This document shows positions 43,200 to 53,854 of a stretch of DNA of 64,000 nucleotides, piece by piece. A program made the position numbers and the translations under genes. Position 1 is the stretch's first letter; each line of letters begins with the position of its first letter. Origin of the DNA: Choristoneura fumiferana (lineage: Eukaryota; Arthropoda; Insecta; Lepidoptera; Tortricidae); the NCBI RefSeq assembly GCF_025370935.1, contig NC_133493.1:11248996-11312995 (forward strand), in the 5' to 3' direction. Under the pieces are notes generated by a model, which was not told the DNA's origin, did no database searches, and was given only the letters and a program-made list of their open reading frames with translations.

Positions 43200-44490
43200 A
43201 AAAAATAGAATATAATAATGAATGCATAATAATTAATGTAAATCTATTTTAATTATCAAAGTCTAGAAATTCTTTTACACTATAAAAGCAATTTATGTTG
43301 AGCCATCTAGTCATTTCCTTCACAAATTTATTAATATTCTATTTTTCTGAAATCTGCTGAAACATACATAGGTACATTATATTAGACGTAGTATAGGTAC
43401 GCATTTTTGCGATAGATAGTACGGCAAGGAGGGTGGTATATGGCTTGTATTGAGCTCTCTGTTTACCTACAAAGACATCGGACCTGCTTCTAAAAAGTTC
43501 AGGGTGTTTTTAACAGGCCCTTTTTTATGTACATACATGGCAGTGGTAACATATTAATCTTTAAAAAAAATGGTCTGCAACTATCTGTGACCGAAATGTT
43601 AGCCATTGCACGAATGCACTTTTTTTGTCCAACAACCGGCCTAATTACATCGACTGCGTTTTCCCAGAGCAGGAGCCCTTAGTTCAATAATGATGATACA
43701 TAAATAATCAAAATAAAAAAAAACTCCGGATATAAACAATCGATGTCGGATATATGCCGAATATACAGACGAAGTCACGAGTGAATGATAGTAGCCATTA
43801 TTAGTAATGACAACCAATTGACCGAGTCAATTTTAATAGTCTGTAGTGCCCGGCCGCTAAGAAGTCAATCCTGACACATTGCGAAATTATGAAGTTTCTG
43901 AATATTAACAATATGAATCATAGACAAAAATGTAATGCTTACTTGTTGCGTGCGACAGAGTAGTAAGTAAAGCATTTTTTTTTTCAATGGTTTACATAAA
44001 CAATAATCAGGAATTTCATAGTTGTGCAATGTGTCAGGATTTACTTCATAATGGCCGTTGACTATGTGTTCCAAAAAGTCTAATTAGTCCGTCAATTACA
44101 TTGTATTTTTCCTTTAGTCAATTAAAACAAAAAAATAATAAGAAATATTCCTAATAAAAATTGATAAGGAAATATTTGTAAATATAGATTTTTAGGATTA
44201 GAGTTGATTTTAGTTCTTTTTTTATTTATTTCTGTTAATAAGAAATAATATAATAAGATATAGCCCGTTAGTTCCATTGTGACGTCTTATTTCACTACTT
44301 TTTCTTTTTTAACCGACTTCAAAAAACGGAACTCTGCTATTAAAACAATGTAACTAAGCCGTGTTTGGGTTTAATGGAATCGTTGTGAGATTAAAAATTA
44401 AGTCACTAAAAAGTAAGAAATAAATTTTTTTTTAATTAAAAAAGTAAAACCGACTCCAAAACACAAAACAAAAAATAGAACCGACTATAT
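43200..44490. other. AT-rich DNA with no recognised gene
   Basis: Contains several A/T runs and short frames only. Two AACCGACT-type motifs near 44312 and 44448 suggest decayed repeats. Nothing further can be supported. Confidence 0.4.
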
Positions 44491-44494
44491 CCCA

Positions 44495-44697
44495 CTAATC
44501 CTACTTATATAATAAATGCGAAAATTTGTGTCTGTTTGTTTGTTTGTTACTTCATCACGTCTAAACCGCTAAACTGATTTGGATGAAATTCGGTATACAG
44601 ATAATTTGAATCCCGGGATTTTATTCCGGAAAATTTCATAGTTCCGGCGGGATAGTGAAAACCGAATTCTACGCGGACGGAGTCGCGGGTAACAGGC
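44495..44697. mobile_element. Common lepidopteran-type repeat (AAACCGCTAAACTGATTT)
   Basis: The order CCACTAATCCTACTTATATA, TTTGTTTGTTACTTCATC, CTAAACCGCTAAACTGATTT, CCGGAAAATTTCATAGTTCC and finally GGAGTCGCGGGTAACAG matches a repeat I recall as ubiquitous in moths and butterflies (sometimes assigned to Helitrons). Non-coding. Confidence 0.55.
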
Positions 44698-44793
44698 GTT
44701 TTTTATAAAAGTTAATTAGAACAATTAAAAACTATATCGCCAAAAAAACTTAAAATGAAACTTTAAAGAATAAAAGCTTAGCTTATAAGCTGA

Positions 44794-45115
44794 GCTTTAG
44801 GAAGCCTGAGGTCCCGGTTCGAATCCCGTGTCGGGGCAGATATTTGTATGAAAAATACGAATGTTTGTTCTCGGGTCTTGGGTGTTTAATATGTATTTAA
44901 GTATATATTATTGAACATGAAACGAAGGGCTACGGATTAGCCCGAAACATGTCGAGCTAAACTCGATTTAAGACGTGAGTTATCCGGGTCATTATATTTA
45001 ATATGTATCTATATCTATATAATTATATTTATCCGTTGCTTAGTACCCATAACACAAGCTTTGCTAAGCTTACTTTGGGACTAGGTCAATTGGTGTGAAT
45101 TGTCCCGTGATATTT
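44794..45115 (+). mobile_element. Family-2 SINE interrupted by a repeat
   Basis: The head (GAGGTCCCGGTTCGAATCCC) and first body half run to about 44916. The reverse copy of the GACCCGGATAACTCACG block fills 44917-45003. The SINE body then resumes (ATCCGTTGCTTAGTACCCAT) to about 45115. An ATATTTAATATGTAT-like sequence on both sides may be a target duplication. Confidence 0.65.
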
Positions 45116-45211
45116 ATTTATTTATTTATAAACTACATGTCAACTGAGACCCATTAGTGAGATTTTTTGAGCTGGTCACGATTTTGAATAAGTCCAGCCA
45201 GGCGATATACC

Positions 45212-45335
45212 TACTACGAAGTGCAAAATTCGAGCTTCGTCTCTTGCCCTCCCGCTACGCTTATATTATTTAATACAAGAATGAGAGGGACGATACGATA
45301 CGAACTTCGATTTTGGGATTTCGTAGTAGCCCCCC
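45212..45335. mobile_element. MITE with CTACTACGAA ends
   Basis: CTACTACGAAGTGCAAAATT at the left is complemented, with mismatches, by AATTTTGGGATTTCGTAGTAG-like sequence at the right. A half copy is near 48118-48172 (GGCAAGATACGAAGTTTGAA). Confidence 0.6.
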
Positions 45336-46079
45336 TTTTTTTGGTTAGTACGTTATTACGTAGTACTTAGCTAGATAGTTCCTTGTCCATGGACTAGATG
45401 GCGCAACGTCCGTGGGGAGGCCGATGACCGTATCGGACGCGTGTCGAAGCGATGCCCTTGCGCCGATGTATCAATCAATGATAGGCTGGTTGCAGATTGT
45501 AGATTTTTTGCGGTAGGTTACGACCAGGGGTCGGACAAAAAGTGCCGATGACGTCAAACCACTTATAGGATGATTTCAAATAGTATTTTTGATTTTCATA
45601 AACAATTATCACTTTTAATTTATCAGCCTCTTTATTAAACGATATGAAATTTATTTTATTCACCGAATTCCATTGATTTATTTACGATTATTTGTATTAA
45701 TGTATTTGATTATTTTGGCCTTACGTGTCCTAGTAGGCGGGGCTTAAAAATCGTGTTTTGCCCGTCATTTCAACCAATCCCTACTTCGTTTCTTAATTTT
45801 AACCCATCAACAAGCACGTCTATTTGCAGCCTCGAAAATGATTCGGTGGTGCAAAAATGGTTTTGTTAATAAACTGTACAACATTTATACAATAGAAATA
45901 CTTTTCATATAGTCTTGTGTGCAGATAAATACGCAAACGTAGGTATTTTGATTTCATTTTACCAATGGAATTTAATTGGTCCTTATTTTCTTTTGACTAA
46001 ATATATTTTCCAAAGAAGACTCTTTCTATTAGTCCAAAAGACTCAGAGATACCACAGGACAGGAGACCGAAGAGCTGTG

Positions 46080-46269
46080 CCCTTAGTGTAAGTTTTCGGT
46101 TACAAAATACGTCTCGATCGCGTTCGCGTGAAAATCTCAATTTGTACTTATGTAAATACGAACATCGCAAACGTTCCGCTAGAGGCGCTGTTCGTGGTTC
46201 CATATAAATTGAGATTTTAACGCGAACGCGATCGAGACGTATTTTCTAACCGAAAACTTACACTAAGGG
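46080..46269. mobile_element. MITE with about 64-base near-perfect TIRs
   Basis: Both ends read CCCTTAGTGTAAGTTTTCGG inward. The arms continue through ACGTCTCGATCGCGTTCGCG with few mismatches, leaving a loop of about 60 bases that includes CGCTAGAGGCGCTG. No clear target duplication. Arm similarity suggests recent activity. The 68-residue frame across it is incidental. Confidence 0.85.
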
Positions 46270-46357
46270 TACTGGCAGCTTCCTCGCTCAACGCATCAGT
46301 CTTACAATCGATAGGATATTATTATTATTATTGGGATATATTATTATTGGGATAGGG

Positions 46358-46610
46358 CAGGGTTTCTCAAACTTATGGCTCCACGTACCCCTATTAAAGT
46401 ACGATAGCGAACCCCTACCCCCCCCCTTGACTGTTGGAGAAACTAAAAATAAAAAATACGAAAAGACTCCAAAAACCAACCTTCATCATTTCTTATCTTG
46501 CTAGTCTTGCAGCCTGGTGGTTTTTGGAGTCACGTAAACCTTGTCGCGAACCCCCTACCGTCGAATAGCGAACCCCTAGGGGTTCGCGTACCCCACTTTG
46601 AGTAACCCTG
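46358..46610. mobile_element. hAT-type MITE with perfect 8-base target duplication
   Basis: Begins CAGGGTTTCTCAAACTTATG and ends GAGTAACCCTG. GGATAGGG is duplicated exactly at 46350-46357 and 46611-46618. Subterminal GCGAACCCCTA blocks recur in both orientations. A well-supported hAT non-autonomous element. Confidence 0.92.
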
Positions 46611-46619
46611 GGATAGGGT

Positions 46620-48555
46620 ATTGTTCAAGAAAATAAATTGTCTGATAAACATGAAGAACACGTAATATGAAAGATTTTTTTACTCAAACGGATATTCAAA
46701 AGAGAAAGAGTTTTAATAATTTAACTGATCAGTTCTACGAAATGACCCCCTTAGTTAAACAAGTATACCACGCGCTATATAAATCTGCCTAAAAGTTTAT
46801 TACTTAATACTCAGTTTTGACGCATTTTTGAGATACTTACATTTTTTATGCGACGTCTTTACGTAACTCCCGGATTGTGTTCGAATCGCTTAACGGTATA
46901 GTGCCTATTCAATTATTGGAATTATACCTTTATAGTTTTTGTGGTAGGTACTAGTCGGGGCAATGAACTTTTAGGCAAAGTTAGACGGCGGAAGGTATAT
47001 AATACACAAGTCTATGGATGTTAGAAAACTATAACGTATCATTTACTTTTTATCTCATGGTATCTCGTACAACAGATGAGTATAAGGCCAAATGTTTATT
47101 AGACAAATTTTGTCCTGAACAATAATCCTATCGATTCATATAATGCTCGTAAAATGGCGTGTTTATTTTTTTTATTTTAAGTTGGTTCGATTCCCGGGTG
47201 AGACAAGCGAAGTTTAGGTCTTTGAATGCAGTTTTGTTTCATTTTAAAAATAAAGGAATAAAGGTACCTAGTTGCCCTCCAGGGCCCATAGATTTTTTCC
47301 ACCCTGTATAACAGGATATGGCAAATTCAGGAATTGTCAAATAGTATGTTGAGCCGTTGACGCATAACGTGTCCAATTTTAGTCGTCAGTATGCGAGAAG
47401 CCTATGGACGCTGTCGCAAACGCACCGCGATGTGCAAGTGACAGTTAGGTACTTACCAAAACAGATCGGTGGCTATATTTGACCACGTTTTACATTTCAT
47501 AACCAACGCGTACCAAATAAGGTATACTTTTGATTGAACATAAGCACCATTGTTGTGCGTTTCGGAGAAATGTAGATTTTAATTTGACTTTTTGATTCGA
47601 TTTGTATCAGATGGTGGCCTTAATAAATTTATACTTACAATATTGAATCTTGTGCTAAAGAGAAAGAAGTTAAACTTGTTTGTGAAGTGTAAGTGAAAAT
47701 GCCAATAGGGAAATCTATAAGCCACAAAGTTTATATAATTGTCTATAGTTAAATAATTTTAAGATAGAATAGGTATCTCATTTTAAACGCTTCTAAATTT
47801 TCTGTTACAAAGTTAACAATCTTTTGTCTTTACAGCAAATTTAATTTAATTTTCAAAATCAGTTTCTGTTAAAAACATTGCTTTTAATACAAGCTTTTTT
47901 TGCTCACTGTACTTTTTGTCAATTGCACTTGCATTGTCATTAAATCTACATAAGTATACTTACCAAATTTCAAGTCAATCTGACCACTAGAATTTAGTCC
48001 AAAACAACTTGGAATATTTGATCCAATGAACACAGCAAGTTGAATAGGTACCTATACGAGTAAAAGCTTGTGGCAAGCATCTGGATCAAGCTATATTTAC
48101 AAGCTAAAGGCTTGATTATGAGCGTAAGCGGGACGGCAAGATACGAAGTTTGAATTTTACACTTCTTAGTGTAACCTTATGGAATCACTTTGTTGTTCGT
48201 TTATCCATACTTCTCAAGCAATCTTCTAAAGCAATTACAAAGTAACGATTAAAATACTTAGCGTGTCAACTTGTGTAGGTACTGTGTTGGTGGGTACCTA
48301 CACAGTGTTTTTCTTGGTTTCCATTAATTTTGACAGACAGCTCAGTGCATTGTTAAAAACTACCTATTAAATTTAATTATATATATTTTTTATACAGCGT
48401 GCTAATAATCAAAGTGGTTCTCTGCCGTTTCGCACATTTTTTTCCCAAATGTTTCATTTGGGAAAATGTTTTATTTCCCAACTATTAAATTTCTACGAAA
48501 CCATTATTTTTGGAACTTTTTTAAAAACAAACCTAACCTAACCTACTGTGCTCTA
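46620..48555. other. AT-rich DNA with little identified content
   Basis: Apart from the MITE half copy at 48118-48172, I see no gene, tail or TIR. Confidence 0.4.
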
Positions 48556-48558
48556 TAA

Positions 48559-48759
48559 AACCATAAGAAAATATCCTGGGAAACATTTTTGGTTTCGGAG
48601 AACTTTGATAAGGTGTTCCAGCTGCAGTCGCGTCAGTACATTCACTTCAGCTCGTTCGTGGTGTGCGCGCCGCGGCTGCTGATGGGGACCATCGCGAGTG
48701 CTGCCTGCTGGCCTACAGACGTCGTGTTCCGGCGGTTCCGGGCACCATGTCGCAGTTGA
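48559..48759 (+). other. Exon-like GC-rich open frame, unidentified
   Basis: A 66-codon frame ends at TGA 48757. Its second half (FDKVFQLQSRQYIHFSSF, then PRLLMGTIASAACWPTDVV) uses mostly G/C third positions, unlike the surroundings. A possible splice acceptor (TTTTTGGTTTCGGAG) sits at its start. It is joined to the dispersed 3' tail at 48757-48905, so it may be the C-terminus of a non-LTR element or a captured host exon. I do not recognise the protein. Confidence 0.35.
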
Positions 48760-48905
48760 ATGCGACGTCGGGGATGGTGACTCAACGGGGTCACGCCGTT
48801 TTAACACCAAATTAGTTTTAAATATTTTTAATTATAAATATGTATGTTAGTCTGTAAGGTATTTATTGTATGGGCCAAGTTGCCCGAAATAAATGAATTT
48901 ATTAT
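48757..48905 (+). repeat. Dispersed 3' tail ending AAATAAATGAATTTATTATT
   Basis: From GTTGAATGCGACGTCG to AATAAATGAATTTATTATTA this matches 50446-50585. The AATAAA followed by an ATT-repeat end looks like the 3' end of a non-LTR retrotransposon. The copy here has about 25 extra bases (CGGGGTCACGCCGTTTTAAC) near its start. Confidence 0.6.
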
Positions 48906-49489
48906 TAAGCCTGGCTGCCGGCAAAACACTGTATAATATATCTTCACAGCCATTGCTAAAATTATAAACGAAAAATTCACAAACTTGAGAGTGACATTGA
49001 CGCGACACATTAAGAGAGACATTATTATCTCACTTTTTAAAGCGCTTTTGATAAATAGGTTTAATTAAAAATGCTTTAATTACAGACTTTAAAAAAGGTC
49101 ATAAATCAAGAACCGCTGTATTGCTGCGCATATAATTAAGTTTATTAATTCTTGAAAAAAAAAATTACTTCATTTTGACCTGTAGCATTTTCCCTTATAA
49201 TTAACAGAAATAAAATTAACACAGTGTATAAACTTATATTTTTATACTTTTTTTCATTATAGGTACTTTAAATATGGATGGTACCTATCTCATTTTTAAA
49301 GGAAAAACATTACGAGGAAAATCCTTAGGTACTTCTTATTTATTTAATGATTATCCTATTATTTATCCTTTAAATATACAATTAAGTACAATATTATCCT
49401 TTTAATATAGGTACAATTTTCCTATCCATAACATATAAGTTTTTGAACACTATTCTATCGATTTGGATGAAGATTTAAATCCATTGAGC

Positions 49490-49695
49490 TTGGTCCCGGG
49501 TTCGATTCCCGGCCGGGGCAGATATTTGTATGAATAATACGAATGTTTGTTTTCGGGTCTTGGATGTTTAATATGTATTTAAGTATGTATTTATCTATAT
49601 AAGTATGTTTATCCGTTGCCTAGTATCCATACTACAAGCTATGCTTACTTTGGGACTAGGTCAATTGGTGTCAAGTGTCCCGTGATATTTATTTT
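49490..49695 (+). mobile_element. Family-2 SINE, uninterrupted
   Basis: Head B-box GGTTCGATTCC at 49500-49510, then GATATTTGTATGAATAATAC, ATGTTTATCCGTTGCCTAGT and GGGACTAGGTCAATTGGTGT, ending in TTATTTTA. This is the reference copy for the split SINEs. The A-box half of the head is degraded. Confidence 0.75.
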
Positions 49696-49699
49696 AATT

Positions 49700-50440
49700 A
49701 CACACAATATATGTATGTACGTATACAAAAATTAAAAATAAGGTTAATAAAAATGAAAAAAAAAAAACCTTTACGTATTTTTAAAGTTATCACTCAGATC
49801 GCTGCTATTGGGTAGGGTGCCCAAGCGTTTCCTTAATGTATAAAAAAAATTGTACCAAATTTCTTTAAAAAAAAGTATGTTCAGGATACTTAAAAATTAA
49901 GCAAATTTATAACAAATAGTCTTTGGAATGGTTGGGAATAAACTCAAATTACGTGTTATAAGTTTACATGGTTTACATGCTTTTTTATGTAACAGGCTTT
50001 TGTTTGACTATAATCATAGTATTTTACCTTGTCATAACATCACAAATAATACACAAAATACGAGAAACCGGAAAACCAGCTTAGTCTTTAAATAACTGTA
50101 AAATTAGATTTTTATCAAACTTTTAATACGTATAATCCGGGATCTCCCGACGTCATCGTAGGTAACCTTGTAGTAAATTGTTATAGTAAACGTAGTATTT
50201 GGTGCAATTAATAAGCGTTTGCGGATACAGATTAATATCCGTAAGACAAATTAAAAGATAAATAAAGATAAATTATCATAAAGATAGATTAATAGCTATC
50301 TTTGTGAGCCCTCGCGTACTTTATAAAGAAATTAGTGGCGCAAAATTTGGCCAACTCTACCTATAAAATTACCTATTACTGCATAAATACATTTAAGGGT
50401 CAGATATTTTCCCGCTCAGTATATCAGAAAAATGCATAAT
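49700..50440. other. AT-rich DNA with no recognised feature
   Basis: Poly-A and AT runs and short chance frames only. Confidence 0.4.
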
Positions 50441-50445
50441 TGTAT

Positions 50446-50585
50446 ATGTTGAATGCGACGTCGAGGACGGTGACCCAACAAATTAGTTTTAAATATTTTT
50501 AATTATAAATATGTATGTTAGTCTGTAAGGTATTTATTGCATGGGCCAAGTTGCCTAAAATAAATGAATTTATTATTATTATTAT
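50446..50585 (+). repeat. Dispersed 3' tail, second copy, (ATT)n end
   Basis: Same family as 48757-48905, truncated at GTTGAATGCGACGTCGAGG and ending in (ATT)n. 5' truncation at a different context supports retrotransposition. Confidence 0.6.
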
Positions 50586-50589
50586 TAAA

Positions 50590-51950
50590 ATATCACGACA
50601 TACAAAAAAAAACAAAGTTTATCGTGAATATATTATGTTGTCATTGTTCTTTCGTCAAGAAATGGCTACCTGAGAAAATAGTACCATTATAGGTACATTG
50701 ATTGAATGTTCCAGTTTTTTTGCGAAGGACCCGTATTGTTCCTTTCAATGAAGTATTTGGCGTATACTTAAGCAGAAAAAGAACTTGCTCGGCTGTAATA
50801 TCTTCGTATTGTGCCGGTATTTAGCAGAGAAACTTGTGTATTATATCCAATACTGAGGCCCAAACTGGCTAAGGGACGCTCTTTGCAAAAAAAGACCACA
50901 AAGGACTAATGACAAATGGGACATTTATTTTGAAGCAATTGGCGATATTTCGTTTCCACAATTAGGATATTAAAATTATAGATGAAAATGTGAAGCATGG
51001 TATTCACGGATATCCGAAAAAGTTGCCTCCCGAGAACGAAAGCTTTGAAAACAATGTTTGGAACTTTTCATACTTTAAGTTTTGTGTTATCTGACTCTTA
51101 CTTTAGACTTTTAGTCGGAATAAAAAAAAATTGTGTCTGCAATATAGTATGTATATTGATTTTAAAATTAAAATGCAGTGATTTATCACGGAAATCAACA
51201 CAACCAAAGAAATAACATAAATTTATCACCCTCCCCCCTACCCCTTGTCACACGTGTTGCTATGAAAGTTGCAAATAATTTTGTTCCTGCGTCAAAAACC
51301 GCCTGACTCTTTCCCCTTAAATGTGTGACCTAATTTATGGAAGACCCCATACTGTTGTTTTTAAATCTGTCGACAACTGCGAGAAGTAAAGGAGCCTCCT
51401 TAAACAAGTATTCCCGTACCAGGGGGTGCTGGCTACATTTTGATATTATCTATTAAGTCCAAAAAAATAATCTTTATTTTTATTTTTTGATACATTTTTG
51501 ACACTAGCGTTCGAGACGTTTCTTACGACAAAAAAAACTTTCGTGCCTCTACTTGAAAACTTAACCTATCGGCAGTCGAGTAAAAATGCAGCACGCTGTC
51601 TCTCCTCGCCTAAACCACGTGCTATTCATCACTGAATCACAACACTGCCTTTGCCAGTTTCGTATCACACTCCAAGCGCGTCACTTCAGTATTTAGCGCG
51701 AGTGAGTAAGTGAGTAGCGTAAGTTTGTGTAATTAATAAGTGCGCTTTTTGAATTGAGGAGTGATGTGTATTTGTGAGTAGGTGTTACAAAGACGTTGCG
51801 ATAGTGTTTTGGGACAGGTTGGTATTTAGATATTTAGATACAGTAGCATGCGGAACAAGTGCAGTTATCGTGGTAAAGTACCCTTGTTCATCACCGTCAG
51901 TTGCTTCGGTTGGAACCGGCTACATCCACTGCGAGCCCACGGCTTTAACC
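50590..51950. other. Mostly unannotated DNA
   Basis: A 59-codon minus-strand open frame at 50641-50820 (ITAEQVLFLLKYTPNTSLKG is part of it) has no recognised family. Near 51690-51780 a stretch with repeated GAGTGAGTAAGTGAGTAG resembles an insect 5' leader. Neither is firm. Confidence 0.3.
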
Positions 51951-51954
51951 AGTA

Positions 51955-52070
51955 CCACTACCATGAGTTTACAGTGACGGAAATTATTTGTAGAGGCGCT
52001 GTACAATTCTCCATACAAATAATTTACGCCGTCGCTATCGAGTGCGGTCACTGTAAACTCATGGTAGTGG
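51955..52070. mobile_element. TA-flanked MITE with perfect TIRs
   Basis: CCACTACCATGAGTTTACAG at the left and CTGTAAACTCATGGTAGTGG at the right are exact complements, with TA at 51953-51954 and 52071-52072. Inner segments (GGAAATTATTTGTAG and ACAAATAATTTACGCC) also pair. About 116 bases. Confidence 0.9.
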
Positions 52071-52269
52071 TACAGGTCATCCATGCACAGTGCCGGATTA
52101 GCCCATAAACAAATGAAACAATTGAAAAAAAAAAATTGTAAGCAGATAAAAGGTAAGGCTGTTTGAAAATCCGCTCGCCTTGCCTCCCCATATCACTTAT
52201 AGTCTTTCATAAAATATTGTAACGTAGGTACGTAATGATCTATTTCGTTGTAATAAATACGTTTTTTTT

Positions 52270-52700
52270 AGGGTTCCGTAGCCAAAATGGCAAAAACGGA
52301 ACCCTTATAGTTTCGCCATGTCTGTCTGTCCGTGGCTTCGCTCAGGGACTATCAATGCTAGAAAACCATTAGGGGTTGCGAAAACTATTTTTCGATTCAG
52401 AGATTTGTTTGAAAAGTATTCAATTTAAAGTGGAAATTTTCATTAAAACCGAGCGTCCCCCCCCCCCCTCTAAAATATAAACTGGTGGAAGGAAAAATTT
52501 GAAAAAAAATCAGGGTGGTAGTTAGTATATCAAACTTACAAGGAAAACTATAATGGTTAAATTTTCTTGAGAATTAATAGTAGTTTAAGAGTAAATAGCA
52601 GCCTAAGGTGTAAAATATACCTAAACTTGGAATATTCCGTACAAAATACGAAACCTTAGAAAAATATTACTTAATTTTTTCGTAATGGCTACGGAACCCT
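52270..52700. mobile_element. TIR element with AGGGTTCCGTAGCC ends
   Basis: AGGGTTCCGTAGCCA at the left and TGGCTACGGAACCCT at the right are exact complements 431 bases apart. The interior (TATAGTTTCGCCATGTCTGT, CTCAGGGACTATCAATGCTA, AGCAGCCTAAGGTGTAAAAT) recurs at 57575-58155. No ORF. Confidence 0.78.
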
Positions 52701-52704
52701 ATTT

Positions 52705-53320
52705 CGGGCGTGTCCAACACTGCGCTTGACGATCCGCGGTCTCCATTCGAGAACTTATCGGCCCATTGACCTCAACAAGCATAATATGCGCTTGACTATG
52801 TCGGTGACCCTTTCTTCAACGAATCTCCTCAATTCTGATTCGAAATGTTTAATATACAAAAGTTCCCATGTCGTATATGATCACGTGACAGGAAAGTGCT
52901 CAACCACTGGTTGACAACCAGTTGGCGCACGTACGGTATCACGACGAATTATAAAAAAAGTCTCTTTCCAGGTATTGCCATAATTTTACCAAAAATTGGA
53001 CACAAATCATACTTTTTATGACTCCTTTGTCCTGTGTCATTGTACAGTCAGCCATCGAGTGACCACCCACCTTATTGCAAAGTGACAAGGTGCACTAACA
53101 GAGAGCTGTGTTGATCATTTCACTTATAATACCTTTAACGGACTTCCTTAAATACATTAAACATTTAAATAAGGAAATCGTATCGTTAACGATTTTAGCA
53201 AAATACAATCGTAAAATGAAAATAAATTAAGAGTATTACAACAGTTAAAGTTACGTTTAAAATTTGGCAACACAATCTATCTACCGGCTGGCAACGTAAT
53301 TGTAATCCTCAAATGGTCCA
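52705..53320. other. Unannotated DNA
   Basis: The start (GGGCGTGTCCAACACTGCGC) resembles the sequence after the second copy at 58156-58190, so the family may extend beyond its TIR. Otherwise nothing supportable. Confidence 0.35.
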
Positions 53321-53326
53321 CTAGGC

Positions 53327-53460
53327 CTTATTGTATAACGCACTGATACTCGCAATCGCATCCACCATCTCTTTCTACCCTCATCTTATACCGTGTGACA
53401 GAAAGAAGTGACGAAAACGATTGTGATTCCAAGTATCTTAGATAATAAGGCCTCTGGTTT
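53327..53460. repeat. Dispersed repeat with CCACCATCTCTTTCTACCCT core
   Basis: Independent copy of the block at 14345-14480, with GACAGAAAGAAGTGACGAAA and CCAAGTATCTTAGATAATAA. Confidence 0.55.
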
Positions 53461-53632
53461 CATGAGTTGATCTGCCATCTACCATCAGGTGATCCAAGCG
53501 CTAATTAAATTAAATGCTAAAGAGAAGAATGCTAGAGAGATGCCTAGTGTGGGGGTCAGCACGAATGTATTCTGCGTCTTTAATATTTTTTGAAATAAAC
53601 TATTTGTATTTGTTGTATTTGTAATTAGCTCA

Positions 53633-53850
53633 CTTAAGTGGCAATGGGCAGGCCATATAGCACGGAGAGCAGATGGCAGTTAGGGTCGAAACGCTCTCTA
53701 GTGGAGACTGCGGATCAGCAAACGCAGCGTAGGACGTACACGTATATGCGCGGGCTCACGGTGAATGCAGGCCGGTTCCAACTGAAGCGACTGTAGGTCT
53801 ATGAGGAAGGCCTTGTCCAACAGTGGACGTCCTACGGCTGATGTGATGAT
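53633..53850 (+). pseudogene. RTE-type LINE C-terminus, degraded
   Basis: GTGGCAATGGGCAGGCCATA, GGTCGAAACGCTCTCTAGTG and CCAACAGTGGACGTCCTACG follow the order of 38913-39178. Frame broken; the tail is a short TGATGATGAT. Confidence 0.65.
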
Positions 53851-53854
53851 GATC

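Noticed and set aside
48531..48544. CCTAACCTAACCT, resembling the insect telomere repeat (TTAGG)n
   Set aside because: Fewer than three units in AT-rich DNA; not a telomeric tract.
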